A stretch of DNA of 42,154 nucleotides, from positions 1 through 42,154 of the forward strand of contig CANDEV010000022.1 in NCBI GenBank assembly GCA_947383835.1, read 5' to 3'. Each line of letters begins with the position of its first letter. The stretch's first letter is position 1. Positions 25,975 to 34,453 of the stretch are shown piece after piece. Under the pieces are notes generated by a model. The model worked only from the letters and a program-made list of their open reading frames with translations, had not been told where the DNA came from and ran no database searches. Origin of the DNA: an uncultured Clostridia bacterium (GTDB lineage: Bacteria; Bacillota; Clostridia; Oscillospirales; Ruminococcaceae). The position numbers were made by a program, and so were the translations under genes.

Positions 25975-27771
25975 ATGAAACATTCAAAAATTTTCTCTGT
26001 AAGTTTGTCCTTGGCGCTTTTAACAGCCTGCAATTCGGCGCAGTCCGTTCAGACCTCCGGAACGGTCTCCGTGAGCGAGACTTATGCCGTGACAACCACA
26101 TCGGCAGCTACAACGGAAACCGTCCCCGAAACAGAGCCTGCGGAAATTGCCGAGGAAAATGAAATTGAATATGTCGAGGTCTCCCCGAACAACGAGTTTA
26201 TAGACTTTGAATTTATCGAGAATTATCATGGCACGACCAACATAGGCGACCTTGCGGACAAGGCTGTGGAATTTCTAAAAACCACGGAATATTACGCCAA
26301 AAGTATGGAGAACATAGAAAAAATAAATACCGACGAACTAAAAACTGATTGGGACTATAATGCGGGAGAATTTTATCAGCGGGACGTTTCAATGTATTTT
26401 AACGGCAACGGCAGTATTCAGCCCGTGTTCGCGGAGGCATACCCCGCCGATTATGACGGCGACGGAAAAACCGAGACCTTTATCGTTGTGAATATGCCGT
26501 TTATGCCAATGGTTACACCCGATATATGGGGTTTCCTCCTTTTCGCCGACAGCAGCGGAAATATTTACCCCGAAGTGCTTGATTGGTATAATCCCTATTC
26601 GGCTGAACTGTTGAATTACGGCAAATTCAGACATCTCTGTTTCGGAGGAGCGGACTCTTTCCGCATCTATTCAAGCATTTACGGCGTTAAGGACGGCAAG
26701 CCTGTCAACCTTTACGACCATATACCCGGCGGATATTTCTGCAAGACCGATTGCTTTCTTACCGCATACGGACTTCAGGGCGGCAGCGATTTTATGTATT
26801 TTGATACCGTCGCTTTGGAGTACCGCGTTATCAAAGGCGTTGAGGTCTCTCACGCTGAAATGGCAGAGCTTGACGTCTCAAACACCCTTTGCAGCAATTT
26901 CGGTGAAGAAAGCATAGATGAACTGCCCGACTATGTGGAGTTTCATTTTATAAAACCGAATTACTACCTGCTTGACTGGGGTTTACCGGGAAGCGTACTG
27001 TTTACCTACGAAAACGGCGTATTTACACTTGTTGAGGATTCAAATATAACCCGATCGTCAAACGGCAGAGACCTTAATGCTATAGGCGAATTTGACATAG
27101 ACAAGGCAATTGCCGAAATGAAAAAACCGTCCGAAAATGTTACGCAGCCAGCCGCGGAAAAATATATAAATGAGATTTTTAACTTTATAAAAGAAGAAAA
27201 TATCCTATGCGGCTGCTTTTCCGATTTCAACAGGGACGGCTTTCCCGAACTTGTAAATATGCAGCCGGGAGAAGCTTATTACTCATATATAATTTATGAC
27301 ATACAGGGGGAAACGCCTGCGTGCATAGGTACAATTACCGTCAACGACACCGAATACGCCGATATTGAATTTTCTCTTTACAGGGATAAAAATTCGGGAG
27401 AGCTTTTCTGTTTCGGGCAGAACGACACAATATTTTGGGGTCAGAATAAAAACGATATTACTGACATAAATATTTTTAAATTCAAAAACGGTCATATCGA
27501 AACCGAGCGCGTCGGATCTTATTCACACAGGTACAATTCGGACGACCCGCTGAAAATTTATATCGAGGACAATTATTTTATGGACTGCCAAGCGGAAGCA
27601 GGGGAATACAACAGGTCGGAGCTTGCGGACGTTTTGGGGATAAACGATTATTTGTCCCAATTTGAAAAAATCGAAAAGATCATGCTTGAAAAGGAATGGA
27701 ATTATGACGATTGGGAAACCGTCCGAACCGCCGTGACAAAAGCCCTTAATACTAATTCACTCCCAATGTGA
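25975..27771 (+). CDS. Large lipoprotein with two calcium-loop motifs
   Basis: This 598-residue protein has a lipobox LTAC and linker almost identical at DNA level to the gene 3 bases upstream (26011-26073 against 25165-25227). It then has two regions each built around a DxDxDG-type loop: YDGDGKTET near 160 and FNRDGFPEL near 417. Other homology is not recognised. The last codons and the stop (ALNTNSLPM) come from a family 2 repeat end, so the original C-terminus was altered. It is probably cotranscribed with its upstream neighbour and perhaps with the phosphoesterase downstream. Confidence 0.72.
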   Translation: MKHSKIFSVSLSLALLTACNSAQSVQTSGTVSVSETYAVTTTSAATTETVPETEPAEIAEENEIEYVEVSPNNEFIDFEFIENYHGTTNIGDLADKAVEFLKTTEYYAKSMENIEKINTDELKTDWDYNAGEFYQRDVSMYFNGNGSIQPVFAEAYPADYDGDGKTETFIVVNMPFMPMVTPDIWGFLLFADSSGNIYPEVLDWYNPYSAELLNYGKFRHLCFGGADSFRIYSSIYGVKDGKPVNLYDHIPGGYFCKTDCFLTAYGLQGGSDFMYFDTVALEYRVIKGVEVSHAEMAELDVSNTLCSNFGEESIDELPDYVEFHFIKPNYYLLDWGLPGSVLFTYENGVFTLVEDSNITRSSNGRDLNAIGEFDIDKAIAEMKKPSENVTQPAAEKYINEIFNFIKEENILCGCFSDFNRDGFPELVNMQPGEAYYSYIIYDIQGETPACIGTITVNDTEYADIEFSLYRDKNSGELFCFGQNDTIFWGQNKNDITDINIFKFKNGHIETERVGSYSHRYNSDDPLKIYIEDNYFMDCQAEAGEYNRSELADVLGINDYLSQFEKIEKIMLEKEWNYDDWETVRTAVTKALNTNSLPM

Positions 27772-27782
27772 ATTAATATAAC
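27747..27782. repeat. Family 2 ends only (solo hairpin)
   Basis: TAATTCAC (27753-27760), a 7-base loop and GTGAATTA (27768-27775) form a perfect small hairpin. The first 24 bases are identical to 31593-31616, the left end of copy B. It is probably an internally deleted family 2 element, and it overlaps the stop codon of the lipoprotein gene. Confidence 0.7.
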
Positions 27783-27805
27783 AAGTACCTTTAAGGAGTA
27801 CCGCC

Positions 27806-28615
27806 ATGAAAGAAATTTTCAACCGAAAACTGACCTACATAATCCTCGGCTGGCTGCTGATCATAGCCGCCGCTGCGCTGGACGAAGGACTGACCGTCCC
27901 CGTGTATAAGATCAACTCCGACAAAATAAAAAAGCCGCTGCGGATAGTCCTTTTAACGGACTTCCACAGCAGCAGCTACGGCAAAGACCAGCAGGTCTTG
28001 ACAGACGTTATCGACGAGCAGTCCCCCGACATTATCCTCCTTGCGGGGGACATTGCGGAGAACGTCCGTCCCCACAGGCACACCGAGGAGCTTCTTTCTC
28101 AAATCGCGGAGAAATACCCCTGCTTCTACGCCGTGGGCAACCACGAGGAATGGTCGGGAGAATGCGGAAAGATCAAGGAAATGTTCCGCTCATACGGTGT
28201 GACCGTCTTAGAGGGGGACAGTCATATCCTCGACTTTGAGGGACAAAAAATACGCATTTCGGGAGCGGACAATTCCCTGCCCACGGAGCAGTTCACAGCC
28301 TGCTGCGACAATGCGGGGGACGATATTTTTACCGTCTTTGTTTCCCACCGCCCCGACCTTGTTGATTTGTACAGCGGCAAAGGCTTCGACCTTGTTGTGT
28401 CGGGACACGCCCACGGAGGACAGGTCATCATACCCCATATACTGAACGGTCTGTACGCCCCAAATCAAGGACTTTTCCCAAAATACGCGGGAGGACGCTA
28501 CACCCTCGCCGACGGCAATACCGAAATGATAGTCAGCAGGGGACTGTGCAAAAATATCCTCCCCAGAGTTTTCAACCCGCCCGAAGTCGTGGTGATAGAG
28601 CTTAATAATGAGTAA
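27806..28615 (+). CDS. Membrane-anchored metallophosphoesterase
   Basis: This 269-residue protein has one N-terminal membrane segment (about 9-25) and a calcineurin-like phosphoesterase domain with all metal motifs: D52 and H54 (TDFHSS), GD 81-82, GNHE 111-114, H181 and GHAHGG 200-205. The build resembles YkuE-type and UDP-diacylglucosamine hydrolase-like proteins; the substrate is not known. AAGGAG lies 8 bases before the start. It converges on the TPR lipoprotein gene with only three bases between the stops. Confidence 0.87.
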   Translation: MKEIFNRKLTYIILGWLLIIAAAALDEGLTVPVYKINSDKIKKPLRIVLLTDFHSSSYGKDQQVLTDVIDEQSPDIILLAGDIAENVRPHRHTEELLSQIAEKYPCFYAVGNHEEWSGECGKIKEMFRSYGVTVLEGDSHILDFEGQKIRISGADNSLPTEQFTACCDNAGDDIFTVFVSHRPDLVDLYSGKGFDLVVSGHAHGGQVIIPHILNGLYAPNQGLFPKYAGGRYTLADGNTEMIVSRGLCKNILPRVFNPPEVVVIELNNE

Positions 28616-28618
28616 TTA

Positions 28619-29251
28619 TTATCTGTTGATTTTATCAAGCTGTTCCTTTACCTTGTCCATTTGCGGGTAACCCATAGCCTCCGCAGTCCTGTAAGCCTCA
28701 TCGGACTTTTCGGGTTCAAATTCCATGGCGTAAGCAATGGCAAGGAACGCGTAAATTTCGGCTTTATCGGGGTCGAGACGCTGCGCTCTTTCGAGGTACT
28801 CCACAGCCGAAACGGGCTTGCCTCTTTCAATGTACGAAGCCCCAAGGCTTATATAAAATGGAGCGTAATTCTGAGGGTCGTACTGCAAAGCGGTATCGTA
28901 GCATTCATACGCCCTTTCCTTATCTCCCAGTCTTTTGCAGGCAATTCCCATATTGACCCACGCCTTGAAATATTCGGGGGAAATACGCGTACATTTTTCC
29001 TGATAAGCGACAGACTTTTCGTAATCGCCAAGCTGCATATAGCAGTTGCCGATCAGGTGGTAATATTCTTCCTCCCTGAAATTTTTCAGCTTTTCCGCGT
29101 CTGTATTTAAAAGTCCGTCCAGAGCCTCGCTGTAATTTCCCTCGGAATAAAGCTTTTTGTATTTTTTTGCCGCACCGTCCGCATTGCAGGCGGTAAGCGT
29201 CAAGACCGTCAGCACAGCCGCGAACAAAGCGGCTATTCTTTTTATATTCAT
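28619..29251 (-). CDS. TPR-repeat lipoprotein
   Basis: This 210-residue protein has a signal peptide with lipobox LTAC (near residue 19) and four to five tetratricopeptide repeats from about 25 to 205. Examples are YEKSVAYQEKCTRISPEYFKAW and ECYDTALQYDPQNYAPF-type helices. TPR domains bind other proteins, so it may be a scaffold at the outer membrane face. The start is ATG 29251 (AAAGGA upstream). The end of the family 1 repeat at 29303 supplies a TATAGT that could be its -10. Confidence 0.82.
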   Translation of the reverse strand: MNIKRIAALFAAVLTVLTLTACNADGAAKKYKKLYSEGNYSEALDGLLNTDAEKLKNFREEEYYHLIGNCYMQLGDYEKSVAYQEKCTRISPEYFKAWVNMGIACKRLGDKERAYECYDTALQYDPQNYAPFYISLGASYIERGKPVSAVEYLERAQRLDPDKAEIYAFLAIAYAMEFEPEKSDEAYRTAEAMGYPQMDKVKEQLDKINR

Positions 29252-29302
29252 AAAAATCCATTCCTTTCGGGGTACTTGGGACAGCAAAATTTTCAACTAT
29301 AC

Positions 29303-29393
29303 TATAGCGATCCTAATGAAATAATAACCATATATGTGGGGGACGGATTTCCCGTCCCTGCAAATTCGATTATTATGCTGTTGATTTGCTATA
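29303..29393. repeat. Family 1 inverted-repeat element, one-hairpin copy
   Basis: TATAGCGATCC and GATTTGCTATA ends with flanking AATAAT/ATTATT enclose a single GC-rich hairpin (GGGACGG/CCGTCCC). It is 91 bases long and lies between divergent genes. Confidence 0.75.
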
Positions 29394-29495
29394 TATTATA
29401 TCACAATCCTGCCTGAACGTCAAGAGATGTGTGAGATACAGCCGCGGAAATATCTGCATTTTTGCAATAATGCAGCATTTTTTTGCACAAAAGCA

Positions 29496-29525
29496 TTGAC
29501 ACATCAAGCCGTTTTGTGATATAAT
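29496..29525 (+). promoter_or_regulatory. Promoter of the DEAD-box helicase gene
   Basis: TTGACA (29496-29501) and TATAAT (29520-29525) are 18 bases apart. The leader would be about 89 bases. The rest of the 29252-29620 gap holds the family 1 element and no other clear feature. Confidence 0.75.
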
Positions 29526-29620
29526 TATATTTTATAAACTTTAACAATAGGCGTGAAGCGGGAATGTGTATAAAAAGCTGCCTTGCGCCGCAATGCGAAA
29601 ATCGCGAAGGGAACCTTTTT

Positions 29621-31318
29621 ATGCAATTCACAGAACTCGGTTTATCCGAAGAGATGCTTAAAGCCGTGGAAAAGATCGGCTTTGAGGAGGCAACAGAGAT
29701 CCAGTCAAAAACAATTCCGCTGCTTATGGAGGGCAGGGACGTTATCGGACGTTCCCACACAGGCACGGGAAAAACCGCCGCTTTCGGCATACCTGCGGTG
29801 GAATCCATTGACAAGACACGCAAAAACACCGTACAGGTCATCGTGCTTTGTCCCACGCGGGAGCTTGCAATGCAGGCGTGCGGCGAGCTTGATAAGTTTT
29901 CCGAATTTATGCCGTGGGTGCGCGCCTGCGCTGTATACGGCGGCGCGGATATTGAAAAGCAGATTTTCCAACTCAAAAGGGGTGCAAATATTGTGGTCGG
30001 CACTCCCGGCAGAGTTATGGATCACATCAGCCGCCGAACCTTGAAGCTTGACGGCATACGGACTATTATTCTCGACGAAGCGGACGAAATGCTTAACATG
30101 GGCTTTCGTGAGGATATAGAGACTATTCTCGGCTTCGTCCCCGATGAGCGCCAGACCGTGCTTTTCAGCGCGACAATGCCCGAACAGATAATGGCTATCA
30201 CCGAGCAGTATCAGACCGACCCCGTTGTTGTGGGTACTGCCGAAAAATCCCGCACGGTAGACAGCGTTGAGCAGTACTATTTCGACGTACCCTCCGGCAG
30301 GAAGACCGACGCTCTGCAAATGCTTATGCTTGCTTACGAGCCAAAGCTTTCAATGATATTCTGCAACACCAAGCGCATGGTGGACGAGCTTACGGAGCAG
30401 CTTGTTTCCAAGGGCTTTAAGGCGGCAGGTCTGCACGGCGACATGAAGCAGTCCAGCAGGACGCAGGTGCTTAATTCGTTCAAAAGCGGCAGGATAAATA
30501 TTCTCATTGCCACGGACGTTGCCGCAAGAGGAATTGATGTGGACAACGTTGACGCGGTATTCAATTATGACATACCACAGGATAACGAGTACTATATCCA
30601 CCGTATCGGCAGAACGGGCAGAGCCGGCAAAACAGGAGCGGCGTACACAATTGCCAGCGGCAGACGGCAGGTCACGGAGCTTATGGATATCGCGCGGTAC
30701 ACGAAAGCTCATATCGAACGCAGGGAGCTTCCCACGAGGGACGATGTTATCGGCGCAAAGACCTCCGCAGTGCTTGAAAAGGTAAAGGGTTATGCCGATT
30801 CCGGAAAATACGGAGATTACGCAAAGGTGCTGTCGGGACTTGAAGCGGAGGGCTATTCCGCGGAGGATCTTGCCGCCGCGCTTTTGGGTATGCGTATTTC
30901 GCGTGAGATAAGGACTGTGCCGGAATTTATCACTCCCGTTAAGCGGCGGGAGCGCACGGACGGCAGAGGCAAAGGCAGGGGAAATGTCAAGGTCGAGATA
31001 TCCGTGGGCAGGCAAAATAAAATTGCTCCTAATTATATTCTGGGAGCATTGGTGGACGCAACGGGTCTTGCGGGAAAAAGCTTCGGCAAGATAGATATTT
31101 ACGATAAATTTACTACGGTGGAAGTGCCCGAAGCGGATAAGGAGCACGTCCTCGACTCAATGACGGGAACAAAGATAAACGGACACAAAATAAAAATAAA
31201 GCTTTACGAGGGCAGAGAGCGAGGCGACGGAAAGGATTACCGCAGATTTGACAGAAAGCCGCGCAGACACGGCTCCCATAACAGCACGACCAAGCGAAAC
31301 AGCAAGCGTTATCAATAA
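29621..31318 (+). CDS. DEAD-box ATP-dependent RNA helicase
   Basis: This 565-residue protein unwinds RNA using ATP. It starts with the Q motif (FTELGLSEEML). Then come motif I (SHTGTGKTAA, near 45), DEAD (LDEADEM, near 152), SAT (near 183) and HRIGRTGRAG (near 330). A DbpA-like RNA-binding domain (about 455-530) and a basic Arg/Lys tail end it. The build is that of CshA/DeaD/DbpA-type helicases for ribosome assembly or cold growth. The start is ATG 29621 behind AAGGGA, not the frame opening at 29564. Confidence 0.92.
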   Translation: MQFTELGLSEEMLKAVEKIGFEEATEIQSKTIPLLMEGRDVIGRSHTGTGKTAAFGIPAVESIDKTRKNTVQVIVLCPTRELAMQACGELDKFSEFMPWVRACAVYGGADIEKQIFQLKRGANIVVGTPGRVMDHISRRTLKLDGIRTIILDEADEMLNMGFREDIETILGFVPDERQTVLFSATMPEQIMAITEQYQTDPVVVGTAEKSRTVDSVEQYYFDVPSGRKTDALQMLMLAYEPKLSMIFCNTKRMVDELTEQLVSKGFKAAGLHGDMKQSSRTQVLNSFKSGRINILIATDVAARGIDVDNVDAVFNYDIPQDNEYYIHRIGRTGRAGKTGAAYTIASGRRQVTELMDIARYTKAHIERRELPTRDDVIGAKTSAVLEKVKGYADSGKYGDYAKVLSGLEAEGYSAEDLAAALLGMRISREIRTVPEFITPVKRRERTDGRGKGRGNVKVEISVGRQNKIAPNYILGALVDATGLAGKSFGKIDIYDKFTTVEVPEADKEHVLDSMTGTKINGHKIKIKLYEGRERGDGKDYRRFDRKPRRHGSHNSTTKRNSKRYQ

Positions 31319-31328
31319 AACTTCCTCA

Positions 31329-31367
31329 GCGCGTACCCGGGGTTTATAATGCGGGGTACGCGCTTTT
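31329..31367 (+). terminator. Terminator of the helicase gene
   Basis: GCGCGTACCC (31329-31338) pairs with GGGTACGCGC (31354-31363), followed by TTTT. It begins 11 bases after the stop. Confidence 0.85.
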
Positions 31368-31493
31368 ATAATTACCGGTCGGCAATGCTTTTGAACAGCA
31401 CTTTCGATAATATGCAAAATAATCAAAAACTCCATTTATCTTTCGGTATGTTTGTGCAATACGCTGAAATAATATTAAATCTCCAAAAAACAC

Positions 31494-31525
31494 TTGATTT
31501 CTGACGAAATACTGGTAAAATATAA
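31494..31525 (+). promoter_or_regulatory. groESL promoter
   Basis: TAAAAT/TATAAT (31515-31525) lies directly before and overlaps the CIRCE element. TTGATT at 31494-31499 is a possible -35 but the spacing (15 or 20 bases) is poor, so the exact -35 is uncertain. Confidence 0.5.
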
Positions 31526-31551
31526 TTAGCACTCAAAAACAAAGAGTGCTA
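31525..31551. promoter_or_regulatory. CIRCE operator (HrcA site)
   Basis: A perfect TTAGCACTC, 9-base spacer, GAGTGCTAA. It is the binding site of the heat-shock repressor HrcA and places groES-groEL under heat-shock control. hrcA itself is not in the window. Confidence 0.97.
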
Positions 31552-31567
31552 ACACAAGAGCAGTTAA

Positions 31568-31588
31568 AGTGCTAATCAAATCAGCACT
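31568..31588. promoter_or_regulatory. Second CIRCE-like inverted repeat
   Basis: AGTGCT (31568-31573) and AGCACT (31583-31588) are inverted with a 9-base spacer. The half-sites face the opposite way from true CIRCE (GTGCTAA first). It could be an additional weak HrcA contact or a leader stem. Confidence 0.4.
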
Positions 31589-31592
31589 CATC

Positions 31593-31700
31593 TAATACTA
31601 ATTCACTCCCAATGTGCAGACAAAAAATTCGGCACAAAAAGCATATACGCAAATTTTTGCTTGAATTTTTTATACACATTTAGGTCGTGGATCAGTATAA
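31593..31700. repeat. Family 2 inverted-repeat element, copy B
   Basis: The outer ends ATACTAATTCAC and GTGGATCAGTAT are inverted repeats. The inner arms (AATGTG..AAAAAATTC and GAATTTTTTATACACATT) enclose the loop core GCAAATTTTTGCTT. It lies entirely in the groES leader, between CIRCE and the ribosome site. Confidence 0.75.
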
Positions 31701-31726
31701 ATTTAAAAACCGAAAGGAGTTTTTTT

Positions 31727-32011
31727 ATGACTATCAAACCACTTGCAGACAGAGTTGTCATCAAAATGACCGAGGCGGAGGAAACCACCAAGAGCGGTAT
31801 CATTCTCGCGGGAAGCGCTAAGGAAAAGCCCCAGATCGCCGAGATCGTCGAGGTCGGTCCCGGAGGAACCGTTGACGGCAAGGAAGTCAAGATGTTCGTT
31901 AAAAAGGGACAGAAAGTCCTTATTTCCAAATACAGCGGCACAGAGGTAAAGATCGACGGCGTTGAGTACACTATCCTCCGTCAGGACGACATACTCGCTG
32001 TTGTAGAATAA
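31727..32011 (+). CDS. groES: Co-chaperonin GroES
   Basis: This 94-residue protein is the lid of the GroEL folding chamber. It has the full Cpn10 domain: IKPLADRVVIK at the start, the mobile loop EETTKSGIILAG at about 16-27, and VGPGGTVDGK near 47. The start is ATG 31727, 7 bases after AAAGGAG; the longer frame from 31661 runs through the repeat element. It is followed by groEL after 43 bases and controlled by CIRCE. Confidence 0.97.
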   Translation: MTIKPLADRVVIKMTEAEETTKSGIILAGSAKEKPQIAEIVEVGPGGTVDGKEVKMFVKKGQKVLISKYSGTEVKIDGVEYTILRQDDILAVVE

Positions 32012-32054
32012 ATGACTATTACTTTAAGTAAAATTTGTAAAGGAGATTTTTATT

Positions 32055-33677
32055 ATGGCTAAGGATATAATTTACGGCGAAGAAGCAAGAAAAGCTTTGC
32101 AGGCAGGTATCGACAAGCTTGCTGATACTGTTAAGATCACATTGGGCCCCAAGGGAAGAAACGTTGTTCTGGACAAAAAATTCGGCGCGCCCCTTATCAC
32201 AAACGACGGCGTAACGATCGCAAAGGAGATCGAGCTTGAGGACGCTTTCGAGAACATGGGCGCACAGCTTGTCAAGGAGGTTGCAACAAAGACAAATGAC
32301 GCAGCGGGCGACGGTACTACAACCGCTACACTGCTTGCACAGGCTCTTATCAGAGAGGGCATGAAGAACATCGCCGCAGGCGCAAACCCCATGATAGTTA
32401 AAAAGGGTATGGCTAAGGCTGTGGACGCTGCTGTAGAGTCCATTAAGGCAAACTCCAAGGAGGTCGCAGGCTCTGACGAAATTGCAAACGTTGCAGCTAT
32501 TTCAGCAGCAGACGAGACCGTCGGCACTCTCATTGCGGACGCTATGGAAAAGGTCACAGCGGACGGTGTTATCACTATCGAGGAGTCCAAGACCGCAGAG
32601 ACATACTCCGAGGTCGTTGAGGGTATGCAGTTCGACCGCGGCTACATCACTCCCTACATGGTAACCGACACCGACAAAATGGAGGCTGTTATCGACGACG
32701 CTTACATTCTTATCACAGACAAGAAAATTTCCTCCATTCAGGAATTGCTCCCTCTGCTTGAACAGATCGTTCAGAGCGGCAAAAAGCTTGTTATCATTGC
32801 CGAGGACATTGAGGGCGAGGCTCTCTCCACACTTATCGTAAACAGACTCCGCGGCACCTTCACCTGCGTTGCTGTCAAGGCTCCCGGCTTCGGCGACAGA
32901 CGCAAGGAAATGCTTCAGGATATTGCTATCCTCACAGGCGGTCAGGTGATCTCCGAGGAAGTCGGTCTTGAGCTTAAGGACACAGATATGTCCCAGCTCG
33001 GACGCGCTAAGCAGGTCAAGGTCACAAAGGAGAACACCATTATCGTTGACGGCGCAGGCGAGAAAAAGGCTATCAAGGACAGGATCGGACAGATCAAGTC
33101 CCAGATCGAAGCTACAACATCTGACTTCGACAAGGAGAAGCTTCAGGAAAGACTTGCAAAGCTCAGCGGCGGCGTAGCTGTTATCAAGGTAGGCGCTGCT
33201 ACAGAGGTAGAAATGAAAGAAAAGAAGCTCCGTATCGAGGACGCTCTCGCTGCTACAAAGGCGGCTGTTGAGGAGGGTATCGTTGCAGGCGGCGGCACAG
33301 CTTATGTAAACGCAATGCCCACAGTTGCAAAGCTTACAGCTTCACTCAGCGGCGACGAAAAGACAGGCGCGGCTATCGTGCTTAAGGCTCTTGAAGAACC
33401 CGTCCGCCAGATCGCTGCAAACGCAGGTCTTGAGGGCAGCGTAATCCTTGACAAGATAGTACGCTCCCGGAAAGTCGGCTACGGCTTTGACGCATACGGC
33501 GAGACCTACGGCGACATGATACCCACAGGTATCGTTGACCCCACAAAGGTAACACGTTCCGCGCTCCAGAACGCTGCTTCCGTTGCGGCAATGGTACTCA
33601 CCACCGAGAGCCTTGTTGCGGACATCAAGGAGGAAACTCCCGCTGCTCCCGCAATGCCCGCAGGCGGAATGTATTAA
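32055..33677 (+). CDS. groEL: Chaperonin GroEL
   Basis: This 540-residue protein is the ring chaperonin. The ATP-binding DGTTTATLLAQ is near 86-96, and the conserved AAVEEGIVAGGGTA is near 404. The C-terminus ends in a short GGMY tail, a shortened form of the usual GGM repeats. Length is normal. AAAGGAG lies 9 bases before the start. Codon use is strongly biased, as expected for a highly expressed gene. Confidence 0.98.
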   Translation: MAKDIIYGEEARKALQAGIDKLADTVKITLGPKGRNVVLDKKFGAPLITNDGVTIAKEIELEDAFENMGAQLVKEVATKTNDAAGDGTTTATLLAQALIREGMKNIAAGANPMIVKKGMAKAVDAAVESIKANSKEVAGSDEIANVAAISAADETVGTLIADAMEKVTADGVITIEESKTAETYSEVVEGMQFDRGYITPYMVTDTDKMEAVIDDAYILITDKKISSIQELLPLLEQIVQSGKKLVIIAEDIEGEALSTLIVNRLRGTFTCVAVKAPGFGDRRKEMLQDIAILTGGQVISEEVGLELKDTDMSQLGRAKQVKVTKENTIIVDGAGEKKAIKDRIGQIKSQIEATTSDFDKEKLQERLAKLSGGVAVIKVGAATEVEMKEKKLRIEDALAATKAAVEEGIVAGGGTAYVNAMPTVAKLTASLSGDEKTGAAIVLKALEEPVRQIAANAGLEGSVILDKIVRSRKVGYGFDAYGETYGDMIPTGIVDPTKVTRSALQNAASVAAMVLTTESLVADIKEETPAAPAMPAGGMY

Positions 33678-33699
33678 TAGAAGCAAAATATAAATAAGC

Positions 33700-33732
33700 A
33701 AGAGGCAAGAGTTTTCGGCTCTTGCTTCTTTT
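33700..33732 (+). terminator. Terminator of groESL
   Basis: GCAAGAG (33705-33711), loop TTTTCGG, CTCTTGC (33719-33725), then TTCTTTTT. It is one of three nearly identical hairpins (see 34752 and 35468). Confidence 0.85.
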
Positions 33733-34190
33733 TATCCAAAAATTTCCATAGCAAGATAATACGTACTTAAATCAATGCCTTTCGGCAGTTCAAGGGTTTT
33801 TAAAAAATATTCTTTGTAAGACCCGCATAATTTTTGCCAGCGGCAAAAATTATCGTAGCATTTCATATTGGCAAAATAATGCGGACAGCAGTTATTTATT
33901 TCAAGGTCAAGGTCGGAGATAAAAATTGTGTAATGATAACTTACACGACCGTTTATTTCATCGCCTAAATCGACATTTTCAGACTCTGCCCTTTTAAGAG
34001 TTTTGACAAATAAAATCAATACCTCCGCTTTGTAATGTATCAACTCCATTCTGTCGTGTATTTCTGTCATCATAGTGCCGTCATTAATATTTCCCTTTTG
34101 CAGCATCGCATTGCTCAATTCGTTGCATTCGGCTAATATATTATGGTATGATGTGTTTAGGTCTTCCCATGCAGATGTGTTTGTTTCCAT
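33732..34190 (-). CDS. Unknown protein under a divergent regulated promoter
   Basis: This 152-residue protein appears soluble and mostly helical, with a cysteine/histidine/aromatic-rich C-terminal third (NNCCPHYFANMKCYDNFC near 100). I recognise no family. GAGGTG precedes the start. Its promoter faces that of the XRE gene at 34454, and each promoter carries the same operator-like box, so the XRE protein probably controls it. It is AT-rich relative to groEL. Confidence 0.65.
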   Translation of the reverse strand: METNTSAWEDLNTSYHNILAECNELSNAMLQKGNINDGTMMTEIHDRMELIHYKAEVLILFVKTLKRAESENVDLGDEINGRVSYHYTIFISDLDLEINNCCPHYFANMKCYDNFCRWQKLCGSYKEYFLKTLELPKGIDLSTYYLAMEIFG

Positions 34191-34235
34191 AATTGCACCT
34201 CATTTTTGAATAAAAGTTATAGTTATTCCAATAAT

Positions 34236-34304
34236 ATTATATCACTTTAGAGATAATATGTCAACTGGTTTGATGTAACACTTTATCTCTTTAGAGGTTA
34301 TAAT
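34236..34304. promoter_or_regulatory. Divergent promoters with paired operator-like boxes
   Basis: Leftward: consensus TTGACA (34259-34264), 17 bases, TATAAT (34236-34241). Rightward: GTAACA (34275-34280), 18 bases, TATAAT (34299-34304). Between -35 and -10 of each lies TTATCTCT-NN-AG (minus strand at 34247-34256, plus strand at 34283-34296). The second contains the palindrome CTCTTTAGAG. The family 1 element begins one base after the rightward -10. Confidence 0.65.
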
Positions 34305-34427
34305 TATAGCAATCCTATAAAATAATGCCTTTTGTAGGGGCGGGGTCTTCCCGCCCGTGATTATGAAACAGCGGGACGGGAAACCCGTCCCCTACAGATA
34401 CGGTTATTATTTTGTTGGATTGCTATA
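34305..34427. repeat. Family 1 inverted-repeat element, reference copy
   Basis: A perfect 11-base terminal inverted repeat, TATAGCAATCC and GGATTGCTATA, encloses two 8-base GC hairpins (GGGCGGGG/CCCCGCCC-like, with one substitution, and GGGACGGG/CCCGTCCC). It is 123 bases long. It lies wholly in the leader of the XRE gene. The flanking TA/AT bases would fit a short TA target duplication, but this cannot be proven here. Confidence 0.88.
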
Positions 34428-34453
34428 ATCAAAACACTTAATGAGGTGAAGTA

